Source of the DNA: Pandoraea pnomenusa
GTDB taxonomy: Bacteria; Pseudomonadota; Gammaproteobacteria; Burkholderiales; Burkholderiaceae
NCBI RefSeq assembly: GCF_000767615.3
Contig: NZ_CP009553.3
Location: forward strand, 1,302,001 to 1,366,000
Length of the DNA stretch: 64,000 nucleotides
Reading direction: 5' to 3'
The position numbers were made by a program, and so were the translations under genes. The notes below the pieces were generated by a model. The model had not been told where the DNA came from and did no database searches. It saw only the letters and a program-made list of their open reading frames with translations. Below, one piece after another: positions 46,931 through 55,658 of this stretch (positions are counted from its first letter, which is position 1; every line of letters starts with the position of its first letter).

Positions 46931-47710
46931 GTGCAATTCGCAATGCATCACAATATTCATCGATATGAGGGGCTGCTCGGAGCACGCTCGGTGGAGGCGC
47001 TGGACGCCGAGTTCCAGAAGCTGACGCATGCGCTGGGTTATGACGCGTTGTTCTATGCGCCTTTATTACCGAGGCGCGAAAGGGAGGCGGCGGCCTTTCA
47101 GATCGAAGACCAACGTATTAGCGCGCAGGGAATGCCGAGTCGCCATATCTTCACGACGTTTCCCGCTTCTTGGATCGAGCGCTATCAAAGCGCGGGATAT
47201 GCGGAGGTCGATCCCATTCTCGTCGCGGCGAACCTGTCGCCGCTGCCGATTCTCTGGCGCACGTTTTTACAGCAGAAACGGCCGCATCCCATTTTCGCGG
47301 ACGCGCGTGCGCATGGCCTGAGCTGCGGCGTGTCGATCCCGATCTACGGGGCCGCCGGCGAGCGCGCGATTTTCAGCGCGGCGACGGCCCGGTCGCCCGA
47401 GGAGTCGGCGGAGCACGAAGCGCGCATGGTCGGCGAGATCTATCTGAGCGCGGTGTACTTCCATCAGGCGATCCAGCAGCTCGACATGCAGTGGGTGGCA
47501 AGCCGTAGCACCGGCAAGCTCAGTCCGCGCGAGATCGAAAGCCTGTTGTGGGCTGCGCGCGGCAAGACGGCATGGGAGATCGGTCTTATCCTCAAGATCT
47601 CGGAGCATACCGTCACGTTTCATATCAATAACGCCAAGCGCAAACTCGGGGCCGTGAATCGGCATCAGGCCATTGCCGCGGCGATCAGCAGCGGTTTGAT
47701 TTCTCCCTGA
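46931..47710 (+). CDS. LuxR-type quorum-sensing regulator without a LuxI partner in the window
   Basis: A 259-residue LuxR protein (255 if the second ATG is used). The autoinducer-binding domain keeps the conserved residues: Trp81, Tyr85, Asp94, Pro95 and Trp109 (in SWIERYQSAGYAEVDPI and PILW). Gly133 is in SCGVSIPIYG. The GerE-type HTH is near residues 195-250 (LSPREIESLLWAARGKTAWEIGLILKISEHTVTFHINNAKRKLGAVNRHQAI). These residues fit acyl-homoserine-lactone binding. No luxI-type gene is present in the window, so it may be a solo or its synthase lies elsewhere. Confidence 0.93.
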   Translation: MQFAMHHNIHRYEGLLGARSVEALDAEFQKLTHALGYDALFYAPLLPRREREAAAFQIEDQRISAQGMPSRHIFTTFPASWIERYQSAGYAEVDPILVAANLSPLPILWRTFLQQKRPHPIFADARAHGLSCGVSIPIYGAAGERAIFSAATARSPEESAEHEARMVGEIYLSAVYFHQAIQQLDMQWVASRSTGKLSPREIESLLWAARGKTAWEIGLILKISEHTVTFHINNAKRKLGAVNRHQAIAAAISSGLISP

Positions 47711-47752
47711 GCTGATCCCGATTCGAGCCTGTTTTGATCCGGCTTTGTTCCT

Positions 47753-47791
47753 GATTCGTTCCCGATTCGTTCCCGATTCGTTCCCGATTCG
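47753..47791 (+). repeat. 11-bp tandem repeat
   Basis: GATTCGTTCCC is repeated three times without change (47753-47785) and followed by GATTCG, about 40 bp after the luxR stop. Confidence 0.95.
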
Positions 47792-48127
47792 CCGCGGGCT
47801 TTTCCCCGATTTCTTCGCGATTGCCTTATTCCCGTGAGTGTTTTTTAACGCTGGCTCACGGGGGCGGTTCGCTTGGATTCGCTGGTAATTGCGCGCGCGC
47901 GTCGTTCGACGATTTCCGGTAACAGCGCAAAACATTCCGTCGCTTTTCAGGCGGACGATTTGCTCGATCGTCGAGGGATCGCTGTGCTTTCGCGTGGTCC
48001 GGAAGACCGACGTCCTGTCGGCGATGCGTCTTTTTCGGGACATTCCGCATCCCGTTCCGGTCGATTGCCCGACGTTTCCGAAACAGTGTGTTGCCGCTTT
48101 AGGGCTGGTTCATTACCTAGGGAAAAC

Positions 48128-48133
48128 TATAAT
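48128..48133 (+). promoter_or_regulatory. -10 box of the DUF4148 gene
   Basis: A consensus TATAAT lies 72 bp upstream of the start codon; the -35 (CTGGTT, 17-bp spacing) is poor. Confidence 0.55.
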
Positions 48134-48205
48134 TTACTCATGGCGGAAACTGATTAGCGGTTTTCGTGTCCATGAGCGACGTACTAACGATAAAAGGAGT
48201 TTTCC

Positions 48206-48472
48206 ATGAAAAAGAACCTGTTGACTGCCGTCGCGCTGGTTGGCCTGACGATGGCTGCCGGCTCGACCTTTGCCGCCGAGCAGATGCAGACGGGCGGCGT
48301 GACGCGCGAACATGTACGCGCCGAACTGCAAGCCGCACGTGAGCTGGGCCTCTCGCCGGTCACGGAATTCAATTTCCCGTACACCTACGAACAATCCCTG
48401 CAGTTGCAAAAACTGACGGCGAAGATCGAAGCGCAGAATCAGGGCGCACCGAAGGCACCCGTCGCCGACTGA
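48206..48472 (+). CDS. DUF4148-family small periplasmic protein
   Basis: An 88-residue protein with a signal peptide (MKKNLLTAVALVGLTMAAGSTFAAEQ, cleavage near FAA-EQ). It carries the family pattern VTREHVRAELQAARELGLSPVTEFNFPYTYEQSLQLQ. DUF4148 proteins are abundant in Burkholderiales and of unknown role. The start follows a good AAAAGGAG and the promoter has a consensus -10 box. Confidence 0.85.
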   Translation: MKKNLLTAVALVGLTMAAGSTFAAEQMQTGGVTREHVRAELQAARELGLSPVTEFNFPYTYEQSLQLQKLTAKIEAQNQGAPKAPVAD

Positions 48473-48715
48473 GCGGGGCACGGAATTGCTATTGCGGCTA
48501 TCGGGCCAGTCCCGAATGTTCGTGAAGTTGCTTGTCGTTCCCGCAGTCCCTGTTGTTTTCGCCGTTTCCGCAGTTCCTGGATTCGGCGCCGGCCCGCCCG
48601 ATTCACCATCGAATCCCGCCCGAGCCGCGCGATTCCAGTCTTCGACGCCGTACCGCGTCACTGTCCACAGCCCCGCCCGAGAATTCGTTCCCGACGGGGC
48701 TTGTGCATTTCCGGA

Positions 48716-50179
48716 CTACTCCTTCGCCGCGGTCTTCGTCGTATGCGCGCCGGTATTGGCGCTCGACTGCCATCCGCCGCCGAGCGCGAGGAACAGGTTG
48801 ACCTGATCCATTGCCAACTGGGTTTCCGATGCCGCCAGGGCCGCTTGCGCGCCGGCGTACGTGCGCTCGGCGTCGAGACTGGTCAGGTATGGCGCGCGGC
48901 CGGCCCGATAGAGCCTGCGATTCTGGTCGGCCGCGGCGCGCGACTTGTCGCGGGCGTCGCGCAACGCGTCGTCGCGTTGCAGTTCCCGGCTGTAGGCCGA
49001 GAGCGAAGTTTGCGTTTCCTGCAATGCCTTGAGGACCACACCGTCGAAGTGGGCGAGCGCGGCGTTCGCGCCGGCTTCCATGCCCTTGATGTGCGATCGC
49101 ACGCCGTTGGTCGGCAACGACCATGTGATCATTGGTCCGACGGACCATTGTTCCGTGCGCGCCTGACCGAAGTGCTCCAGCATGCCGCTGGCGCCGACCG
49201 AGGCGCCGATCCGGATCGACGGATAGAGATCCGCGGTCGCCACGCCGATCCTGGCCGTGGCCGACGCCAGTTCCCGCTCGGCCTGGCGCACATCGGGGCG
49301 GCGCTTGAGCAGTGCGGTGCCGTCGCCGACCGGCAGCGGTTGGCGCAATTTCGGGATGTGTCGACATTGCGTGGCGCTGGCGTCGATCGTGCCGGGCACT
49401 TTGCCGAGCATCACCGCGAGGCGATAGGTCGCCGCATCGTGCTGCGCCTGAAAGCGCGGCAGCGTGGCGCGCAGCATGTCGGCCTGCGCCTGGGCGCGCA
49501 ACAGATCCGTCGGCTGTTCCCGACCGGCGTCGACGAGCTTGCGCGTGATTTCCACGCTTTTTTCCTGCAGCGCCAGCTGTTCGCGGGCGATGTCGTATTC
49601 GTGATTGGCGGCGCACCCCTGCACGTAAGCGCGCACGGTCTCCGCCGCCACGCTCACGCGGGCGACGTCCAATGCCGCCTGACTGGCTTCGGCCGCCGCG
49701 AGGGCGGCCTCATCGGCGCGCGCGAGCTTGCCGAAAAAGTCGATCTGATACGAGACGGACAAGGCCGCCGCCGCCAGATTGATGACCGGCAACTTCTCTT
49801 CCTGCAGGAAGCTCTCCCCCGAGAGCTGCGCGCGGGCGGCGTTGGCTTCCACGCCGCCCTGCGGCAGATTCTCCGACGCCACTTCGTGATACATCGCCAC
49901 GGCGCGCTGCACGTTGGCGACGGCGACCCGCACCTGCGTGTTCGCCGCGAGCGCTTCCTTGACGAGCGCATCGAGTCGCGCGTCGTCGTAGAGTTGCCAC
50001 CAGTCGTCGGGCACGGCGCCGATCGAGACGCCGCGTTGCGTGCCACCGACGAGCGGGCCGTTCGCTTCAGGCGCGCGCATCACCGACGTCTGCGGCAGGT
50101 GGTAGTCGGGGCCGACGGTTGTGCAGCCGGCCACGAGCGCCGCGGTCACCGCGCTCGTCAGCAATATCCGCGGACTCAT
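48716..50179 (-). CDS. Outer-membrane efflux lipoprotein (NodT family) of the FusC operon
   Basis: A 487-residue TolC-type channel with lipobox VAGC near residues 16-19 (LLTSAVTAALVAGCTTVGPDY). It has the usual repeats, for example RRPDVRQAERELASATARIGVATADLYPSI and RAPYLTSLDAERTYAGAQAAL. It is the last gene of a MarR-FusC-DUF1656-HlyD-OMF operon and overlaps the HlyD gene by 4 bp. It gives the system an exit through the outer membrane. Confidence 0.94.
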   Translation of the reverse strand: MSPRILLTSAVTAALVAGCTTVGPDYHLPQTSVMRAPEANGPLVGGTQRGVSIGAVPDDWWQLYDDARLDALVKEALAANTQVRVAVANVQRAVAMYHEVASENLPQGGVEANAARAQLSGESFLQEEKLPVINLAAAALSVSYQIDFFGKLARADEAALAAAEASQAALDVARVSVAAETVRAYVQGCAANHEYDIAREQLALQEKSVEITRKLVDAGREQPTDLLRAQAQADMLRATLPRFQAQHDAATYRLAVMLGKVPGTIDASATQCRHIPKLRQPLPVGDGTALLKRRPDVRQAERELASATARIGVATADLYPSIRIGASVGASGMLEHFGQARTEQWSVGPMITWSLPTNGVRSHIKGMEAGANAALAHFDGVVLKALQETQTSLSAYSRELQRDDALRDARDKSRAAADQNRRLYRAGRAPYLTSLDAERTYAGAQAALAASETQLAMDQVNLFLALGGGWQSSANTGAHTTKTAAKE

Positions 50180-51132
50180 TGACCGGCCCCGGTGCGGGTG
50201 CCCGCCAGCGTGGTGGCAGTGCCGTCGTTCCGCGCCGCCTTGCCCCCGGTCTTCGCGGTGCCGGTGCCCCCTTCCACGATAGTCACGGTCGCCGTGCGCC
50301 CGGCCACGAGGCGCATGTCGGCCGGTACGTCGTCGAGGGCAATGCGCACCGGAATGCGCTGCGCGAGGCGTACCCAGTTGAAGGTCGGGTTGATGTTGGG
50401 CAGCATCGACGCGCCGCTCGTGCGGTCGCGGTCTTCGATGCCGGCGACGATGCTCTGCACGTGACCGTGCAACACCTTGTGCTCGCCCATGAGGCGAATT
50501 TCCACGCGGTCGCCGATGTGAATGCCGCGCATCTTGGTTTCTTCGAAATAGCCTTCGACGTGCAGCGAGTTGGCGTCGACCATCGACAGCACGGGGCGGC
50601 CGGTCGTGACGTAGTCGCCCACGCGCGGCAGCCGGTCGTTCAGATAGCCATCGGCCGGCGCGACCACGCGCGTGCGCTCGAGATTGAGCTTCGCGAGCCG
50701 TACCGCCGCTTCGGCCTGTGCCACGGCGGCTTCGCCCGATTCGACCTTGGCCTGGCCGGCCTCCACGACCTCCTTGGCCACGACTTCCGCCAACTGATGG
50801 TTGCGTGCGTTTTCGCGGCGGGCCTGGGCGAGCGTGGCACGTTTGGCGGCCACATTCGCTTCGGCCTGTTGCAAGGCAAGCGTATAGCGGTCACGGTCGA
50901 TCACGAACAGCAGGTCGCCGCGGCGCACAGACTGGTTGTCCTTGACTTCGACATCCGTGATGAGGCCGGAGACGTCGGGCGCCACCTGCACGATGTCGGC
51001 GCGGATGCGACCGTCGCGAGTCCAGGGGGCGACCGTGTAGTAGTCCCACAGGTGCAGCAGCACGAAGATCGCGACGCAGGAAACTGCGAGCGTCAGAACG
51101 ACGGGGCCGAGAGAGCGAAGTTTCAGTTTCAT
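50176..51132 (-). CDS. HlyD/EmrA-family periplasmic adaptor (AaeA-like)
   Basis: A 318-residue adaptor with one N-terminal membrane helix (residues 8-28, VVLTLAVSCVAIFVLLHLWDYYTVAPWTRDGRI). The lipoyl half-motif VQVAPDVSGLITDVEVKDNQSVRRGDLLFVIDRDRY follows. A coiled-coil region spans about 80-150, and the beta-barrel contains GYFEETKMRGIHIGDRVEIRLMG. YTVAPWTRDGRIRADIV is typical of AaeA-type adaptors of aromatic-acid exporters. It overlaps its upstream neighbour by ATGA. Confidence 0.93.
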   Translation of the reverse strand: MKLKLRSLGPVVLTLAVSCVAIFVLLHLWDYYTVAPWTRDGRIRADIVQVAPDVSGLITDVEVKDNQSVRRGDLLFVIDRDRYTLALQQAEANVAAKRATLAQARRENARNHQLAEVVAKEVVEAGQAKVESGEAAVAQAEAAVRLAKLNLERTRVVAPADGYLNDRLPRVGDYVTTGRPVLSMVDANSLHVEGYFEETKMRGIHIGDRVEIRLMGEHKVLHGHVQSIVAGIEDRDRTSGASMLPNINPTFNWVRLAQRIPVRIALDDVPADMRLVAGRTATVTIVEGGTGTAKTGGKAARNDGTATTLAGTRTGAGQ

Positions 51133-51338
51133 GGATGGAAGGCGCGCGCGATGGCCACAATGCCGCCCAGCGCGATGATGTACACAGCAAGGTTGAATAA
51201 CGAACGGTGCCAGACCAGCTTGTAGAAGCCGATGCGCGCCAGTACGAAACGAAGCGCGCCGGTCAGCACGAACGCCACGACCATCAGGGCCAGCAGCGTC
51301 GGCACGAAAACGCCATAGATATCGATCTCTCCGCTCAT
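51129..51338 (-). CDS. DUF1656 small membrane protein (AaeX-like)
   Basis: A 69-residue protein with two hydrophobic helices (about residues 9-27 and 45-62), starting MSGEIDIYGVFVPTLLALM. DUF1656 proteins regularly sit between the FusC-type pump and its adaptor, and their role is unknown. It overlaps both neighbours by 4 bp (ATGA), so stoichiometric translation is likely. Confidence 0.9.
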   Translation of the reverse strand: MSGEIDIYGVFVPTLLALMVVAFVLTGALRFVLARIGFYKLVWHRSLFNLAVYIIALGGIVAIARAFHP

Positions 51339-53353
51339 TGAGCACTCCCCGGGCGCGGCGCCGGGAACAACGCGACGTGGATGTCCATGAGCGAGGCGCG
51401 CGCGCTGCGCGAGGCCTGGTCGCTGTGGGCCACCAACGAGCGCACCGCGCCCAGCAGTTTGTCGCGCAGCGTCGTGTCGGGCTCGCTCACGTTGTCGTCG
51501 AGCCGCGCCTGATAGAAGCGCGCCACGTCGGTGAGCACGGCCTGCACGGCGTCGCGCTGCGATGGATTGAGGTGCGGCAGCTCGCGCTGCAGCGCCAGTG
51601 CGGAGAGTTCGACGCGCACTTCGGTAAAGCCGTCGCTCGACGTTTCGCTCTCGCTCGCGGCCAGGCGCGGCACGAGTTGCCCGAGACGATCGAGCAGGCG
51701 GGCGCGCAGGCGGCCGTGCTCGGCGACGGAGCGACCCACCGCGTTCTTCGCGATGTCGCGCCAGCTCGAGTGGATCAGCCGTCGCATGGCCACGCGCGTG
51801 CCAAACGGGCGCGTCTGCAACGTCCAGAGCAACGCGAACAGCACGCCTGCCAGACCGGCGACGTTGCCGTTGAGGAATCCCTGGAAGTCCGCGCTGTATC
51901 CGCCCTGGATGCCCACGAAGGTCGCCGTGTTCACCGCCACGAGCATGGCCACCATGGTGAAGCGCGGCTGCGGAATCAACGTTCCCAGCAACAGGAATGG
52001 CGGCGCGAACAGCGCCACGAGCAGGCCGAAGTCGTGGGCGTTCGTCAGGATGAAGAACACGTACACGGCGGCGAACACCACGCACACGGCCGTCGCCCAG
52101 AAGAATGAGCGGATGAACGGTGCCGGCTCGTCCAGCGCGGCGAAGAAGCAGCAGGCGACGGCGCCGAGCGAAACGGCGGCGGCGCCGTCGTTCCAGCCCG
52201 TGTAGATCCAGGCCATGCCCATGAGAAACGTGCACAGCGCGGCGGAAATCGTCGAGAAGAGCAACAGCCCGTGGTCGTAATGCCGCGCGCCGCCGAGTTC
52301 CCAGTGTTGGAAGGCGGGCGACCACGGGGCGGTGGCACCCTCGGCGCCGGGGGTATCGTGTTGGCCGAAGCGGCGTTGCAGCGTGGCGCAGTCCTGCCAG
52401 AGCTGAACGAGCGAGCGCAGACGGTCTTCGGTGGCCGAGACCAGCGCGCCGTACCAGTCCGACGCCTCGCCCGCGGACCTTGCCGGGCTGAGCAGGTGGG
52501 CCGGAGCAGGCGACGGCGCGCCCAGGCGCAACCACGCCACGACGTCGGCCATCTTGGCTTCGAGCGCTTGCGGCGCGCCTTGTGGATGCTGCCGCAGCGC
52601 ATGCACGAGCGACGCCACGGTCGAGAGCACCGGCATCATCATCGTCATGCGCCCGCGCAATTCCTGCGCGTCGCGCACGCGCTCGGAAGTGTCGGCGTCG
52701 TACGAGAGCTGGCTGATCAACTGGTCGAGCGCGAGAATGTCCGCCGCCATGCGGTGGCGGCTCATGTGACGCGCGGCTTTGCCGTCGGGATCGGCCGAGA
52801 GCATGTCCGTGGTCCAGCGCGCGGCGTCGGTCAGCCAGCGCGCGGAGCGGTCGTGCAATACCCTGGCCACGCTGGTGGGCAGCACGATCGCGCCGACCAC
52901 GCTCGCGCAGACGATGCCGAGAATGATCTCTTCGGCGCGCGCCACGGCGATGTCGAAGATGCCGCTCGGGGTGCTCACGGCGGGCAGGGCGATCAGTGGG
53001 AGTGTGTACGACGCGAGCAGGAAAACGTAGCTGCGCGGCGAGCGGTGGAGCAGCGAAATGTAAAGCAGCGTGCCGGTCCACAGGCCGACGGCCGCCATCA
53101 ACAGCTCAGGCGTGTTGACGAGCGCGGGAACGAAAACAATGGCGGCGGCCGCGCCGAGCAGCGTGCCGAGCACGCGGTACAGCGCCTTGGAGCGCGTGGC
53201 CCCCGTGAGCGGGTGCGACACGATGTAGACGGTGGCCATCGCCCAATAGGGGCGCGGTAGTCCCAGCGCGAGCGCGATGTACAGCGCCAGCATCGAGGCG
53301 CTGAACGCCTTGATGGAGAAAATCCAGTCGCGTGAAGAGGGCCAATTGAGCAC
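51335..53353 (-). CDS. FusC/AaeB-family aromatic-acid efflux pump
   Basis: A 672-residue inner-membrane protein with two helix bundles (about residues 20-160 and 360-520) separated by soluble regions. The N-terminal FSIKAFSASMLALYIALALGLPRPYWAMATVYIVSHPLTGATRSKALYRVLGTLLGAAAA is a hallmark of the FUSC family. Known members export fusaric acid or p-hydroxybenzoic acid. It follows the MarR gene with a 3-bp gap. Confidence 0.94.
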   Translation of the reverse strand: MLNWPSSRDWIFSIKAFSASMLALYIALALGLPRPYWAMATVYIVSHPLTGATRSKALYRVLGTLLGAAAAIVFVPALVNTPELLMAAVGLWTGTLLYISLLHRSPRSYVFLLASYTLPLIALPAVSTPSGIFDIAVARAEEIILGIVCASVVGAIVLPTSVARVLHDRSARWLTDAARWTTDMLSADPDGKAARHMSRHRMAADILALDQLISQLSYDADTSERVRDAQELRGRMTMMMPVLSTVASLVHALRQHPQGAPQALEAKMADVVAWLRLGAPSPAPAHLLSPARSAGEASDWYGALVSATEDRLRSLVQLWQDCATLQRRFGQHDTPGAEGATAPWSPAFQHWELGGARHYDHGLLLFSTISAALCTFLMGMAWIYTGWNDGAAAVSLGAVACCFFAALDEPAPFIRSFFWATAVCVVFAAVYVFFILTNAHDFGLLVALFAPPFLLLGTLIPQPRFTMVAMLVAVNTATFVGIQGGYSADFQGFLNGNVAGLAGVLFALLWTLQTRPFGTRVAMRRLIHSSWRDIAKNAVGRSVAEHGRLRARLLDRLGQLVPRLAASESETSSDGFTEVRVELSALALQRELPHLNPSQRDAVQAVLTDVARFYQARLDDNVSEPDTTLRDKLLGAVRSLVAHSDQASRSARASLMDIHVALFPAPRPGSAQ

Positions 53354-53356
53354 GGT

Positions 53357-53830
53357 TTACTTCTTGGGAGGCGCCATGGCGAGGATCGACCCGTCGGGTC
53401 CCGCCGCGCTGGAGAGGGCTTCGAACACGCGTAACACCGCCTCGAAATCCTCGCGCGGGATGCTCGCGAACACCTTCGCGCGCAATTGGCTGAGTTCGAT
53501 TTCGAGCTTTTCGGCGAGCGCCTCGCCGGCCTGCGTCAGTCGCAGCGCATTGGCGCGGCGGTCGCTGATGTCGACTTCGCGCAGCACCAGCCCGGCCGCG
53601 CACAACTGGTCGAGCAGCCGCACCAGCGATGCACCCTCGAGCCCGACGTACTCGGCGAGCTCGACCTGACGCACCCCCTGGCCGAGCCGGCGGATGAACA
53701 GCAACGGGCCCGCGCTCGCCGCGGAAATCCCGTATTCGACGATCGCGCCCTGCGACAACTGGCGCCACTGTTTGCCTGCCAGCAGCAGATGGCTGGTGAA
53801 GACAAAACGGAGCGATTCTAGGGAGGTCAT
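53357..53830 (-). CDS. MarR-family repressor of the efflux operon
   Basis: A 157-residue winged-HTH regulator. The recognition part reads LAEYVGLEGASLVRLLDQLCAAGLVLREVDISDRRANALRLTQAGEALAEKL. As first gene of the efflux operon it probably represses it and is released by an aromatic acid, as in related MarR-FusC operons. An inverted repeat with MarR-like character lies just upstream. Confidence 0.92.
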   Translation of the reverse strand: MTSLESLRFVFTSHLLLAGKQWRQLSQGAIVEYGISAASAGPLLFIRRLGQGVRQVELAEYVGLEGASLVRLLDQLCAAGLVLREVDISDRRANALRLTQAGEALAEKLEIELSQLRAKVFASIPREDFEAVLRVFEALSSAAGPDGSILAMAPPKK

Positions 53831-53846
53831 GGCGAAAGATTATATG

Positions 53847-53873
53847 TTAACTAATAATTAGGATGCTAGTTAA
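53847..53873. promoter_or_regulatory. Operator of the MarR-FusC operon
   Basis: TTAACTA (53847-53853) and TAGTTAA (53867-53873) are inverted across 13 bp. The palindrome CTAATAATTAG (53851-53861) overlaps the left arm. All lie 17-43 bp upstream of the MarR start. Confidence 0.6.
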
Positions 53874-54041
53874 TGGCGCATTGCGCCAGACGGCGGAGTC
53901 GTTGGAAAGCGAGGCGGGGCGGGGGTTTGCGGGAATTGAGAAACCGCGTGTGCGTGGGGGCGAGGCGTGATTTCGGCCCGTGCGCGCCGGTTTTATTTTC
54001 GAGGGTCGGCGCGTCACGTCCCGAAATCGGACGCTGCCTCG

Positions 54042-54593
54042 CTAGCGTTCATCCGCGTCTTCGTCTGCTTCGTCGGGCGTCGCCGAGGCATCCGCCGAGC
54101 CCGTGGGGCCCGCCGCCTCGTCGATGCGCTTCATGTTCTCGAGCAGTTTGAGAAGGTAGTGAAGTGTGTGCGTCATGTCGCCGGTCGAGAACTCGTCGAG
54201 CGCCTGGCCGTAGTAGCCGTGAATGCGCGGCACGGCTTCGCGGTGCCATACCTTGTGCCCTCGCTCGGTCATGGTCACGCGCCGCGAGCGGCGGTCTCGT
54301 CCGTCCGGGGTGCTCACGACATGTCCGTCGCGCTCCATGCGGCTGATCAGGCCCGACAGATTCTGACGGCTCACCATCAGGTACCGCGCAAGCTCCCCCA
54401 CGCTCATGCCATCGGGCACCTCTGGGCGCGACAGTGCGCCGAGCACCGCCCATTGCTGTGTCGTCAGGCCCAGGCTTTCCACGGCACGGGTACCGGTTTT
54501 ATGCAACATGTTGGCGCATTGATATAACCGGAAGAACAACCGGTTAGCCAATTCCATTCGCGTAATTTCCAGATTTTTATTAGGGTATTCCAT
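54042..54593 (-). CDS. badR: MarR-family regulator of cyclohexanecarboxylate genes (BadR-like)
   Basis: A 183-residue MarR protein. The winged HTH is near residues 60-110 (GMSVGELARYLMVSRQNLSGLISRMERDGHVVSTPDGRDRRSRRVTMTERG), and the C-terminal 25 residues are acidic. It diverges from badH-badI-ali genes with a perfect palindrome between. In Rhodopseudomonas palustris BadR (MarR family) represses the same genes and is released by a pathway CoA ester; assignment here rests on that context. Confidence 0.8.
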   Translation of the reverse strand: MEYPNKNLEITRMELANRLFFRLYQCANMLHKTGTRAVESLGLTTQQWAVLGALSRPEVPDGMSVGELARYLMVSRQNLSGLISRMERDGHVVSTPDGRDRRSRRVTMTERGHKVWHREAVPRIHGYYGQALDEFSTGDMTHTLHYLLKLLENMKRIDEAAGPTGSADASATPDEADEDADER

Positions 54594-54645
54594 ATCGTTG
54601 TCTCCGCTTTCTCATGCTTGCGCATCACCGACGTCGTGACTAGTA

Positions 54646-54665
54646 TACGTCAATATATTGACGTA
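54646..54665. promoter_or_regulatory. Perfect 20-bp palindromic operator
   Basis: TACGTCAATATATTGACGTA is fully self-complementary and lies midway between badR and badH. Each arm contains TTGACG, a possible -35 element, so a bound dimer would block both divergent promoters. Confidence 0.85.
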
Positions 54666-54737
54666 ATTTGATCGGCGGGCCGGGATCTGCGAGATGACCA
54701 AGGATACCGCGCCCCGCCAGCACTCTGGAGGCGAGAC

Positions 54738-55505
54738 ATGCAGCGGTTCGAAGGCAAGACCGTCATCGTGACGGGCGGCGGGGGCGGGATCGGCGGGGCA
54801 ACGTGCCGGCGACTCGGGAGCGAGGGGGCGGCCGTGGCGGTGTTCGACCGCGATCGCGCCGCCGCCGAACGTGTCGCGGGCGACATCGTGGCAGCCGGCG
54901 GCCGCGCGCAGGCATTTGCCTGCGACATCACGTTGCGCGAACAGGTGGATGCGGCCGTCGCCGCCGCGTCGTCGGCATTGGGTCCGGTCGACGTGCTCGT
55001 CAACAACGCCGGGTGGGACATCTTCAAGCCGTTCATCAAGACGACGCCGCCGGAGTGGGAGCGCCTGATCGCCATCAATCTCGTGGGCGCCCTGCACATG
55101 CACCATGCGGTGCTGCCGCAGATGGTGGAGCGCCGCGGTGGCCGGATCGTGAACATCGCCTCTGACGCCGCGCGCGCCGGATCGTCGGGCGAAGCCGTGT
55201 ATGCGGCATGCAAGGGGGGGCTGGTGGCGTTCTCGAAGACGCTCGCCCGCGAGCATGCCCGTCACGGCATCACCGTCAACGTCGTCTGTCCGGGGCCGAC
55301 CGATACGGCCCTCTTCGCCGACTACAAGGAAGGTGCGGGCAATCCGGAGAAGTTGGTCGAAGCGTTCACGCGGGCGATTCCGCTCGGCCGCATCGGCCAG
55401 CCCGAGGATCTGCCGGGGGCGATCGCGTTCTTCGCGAGCGACGACGCCGCGTTCGTCACGGGCCAGGTGCTCAGTGTGTCCGGCGGCCTGACGATGAACG
55501 GCTGA
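54738..55505 (+). CDS. badH: 2-hydroxycyclohexanecarboxyl-CoA dehydrogenase (SDR)
   Basis: A 255-residue SDR. It has TGGGGGIGGAT at residues 11-21, NNAGWDIF near 86-93, and the active-site Ser in NIASDAARAGSSGEAVYAACKGG with YAACK near 154-158. NAGWD and the DAARAGSSGEAVYAACKGG string match BadH as I recall it. It oxidises the 2-hydroxy ring ester to 2-ketocyclohexanecarboxyl-CoA with NAD. It is the first gene after the badR operator. Confidence 0.88.
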   Translation: MQRFEGKTVIVTGGGGGIGGATCRRLGSEGAAVAVFDRDRAAAERVAGDIVAAGGRAQAFACDITLREQVDAAVAAASSALGPVDVLVNNAGWDIFKPFIKTTPPEWERLIAINLVGALHMHHAVLPQMVERRGGRIVNIASDAARAGSSGEAVYAACKGGLVAFSKTLAREHARHGITVNVVCPGPTDTALFADYKEGAGNPEKLVEAFTRAIPLGRIGQPEDLPGAIAFFASDDAAFVTGQVLSVSGGLTMNG

Positions 55506-55620
55506 CGCGCTCCTGCCCGGGGTATTGGACCGACGCCCGACCGACATTCGAACGACTTACCGGCGATCTCTGGACGATGACACGACGATCGCCCGGCGAC
55601 ATGCCATCGACATCACGATC

Positions 55621-55642
55621 GCCATGCGCTCTCGCGCATGGC
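55621..55642 (+). other. Stem-loop upstream of badI
   Basis: GCCATGCGC, loop TCTC and GCGCATGGC form a perfect 9-bp hairpin that ends 3 bp before the AAGGAG ribosome-binding site of badI. It could affect badI translation or mRNA stability. Confidence 0.6.
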
Positions 55643-55658
55643 GGCAAGGAGCGAGACG

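Larger units (their letters stand above)
47711..48205. other. Intergenic region after luxR with tandem repeats
   Basis: 495 bp without a supported gene. The left end carries an 11-bp tandem repeat and the right end a promoter for the DUF4148 gene. Base composition is lower in GC than the neighbours. No luxI remnant was recognised in any frame. Confidence 0.6.

Noticed and set aside
47753-47791. Tandem repeat considered as a CRISPR array
   Set aside because: Units are 11 bp and directly adjacent without spacers; no cas genes.
47267-48043. Frame on the minus strand after luxR, examined as a possible luxI or remnant
   Set aside because: Contains repeated low-complexity residues from the tandem repeat and antisense luxR sequence; no LuxI motifs.
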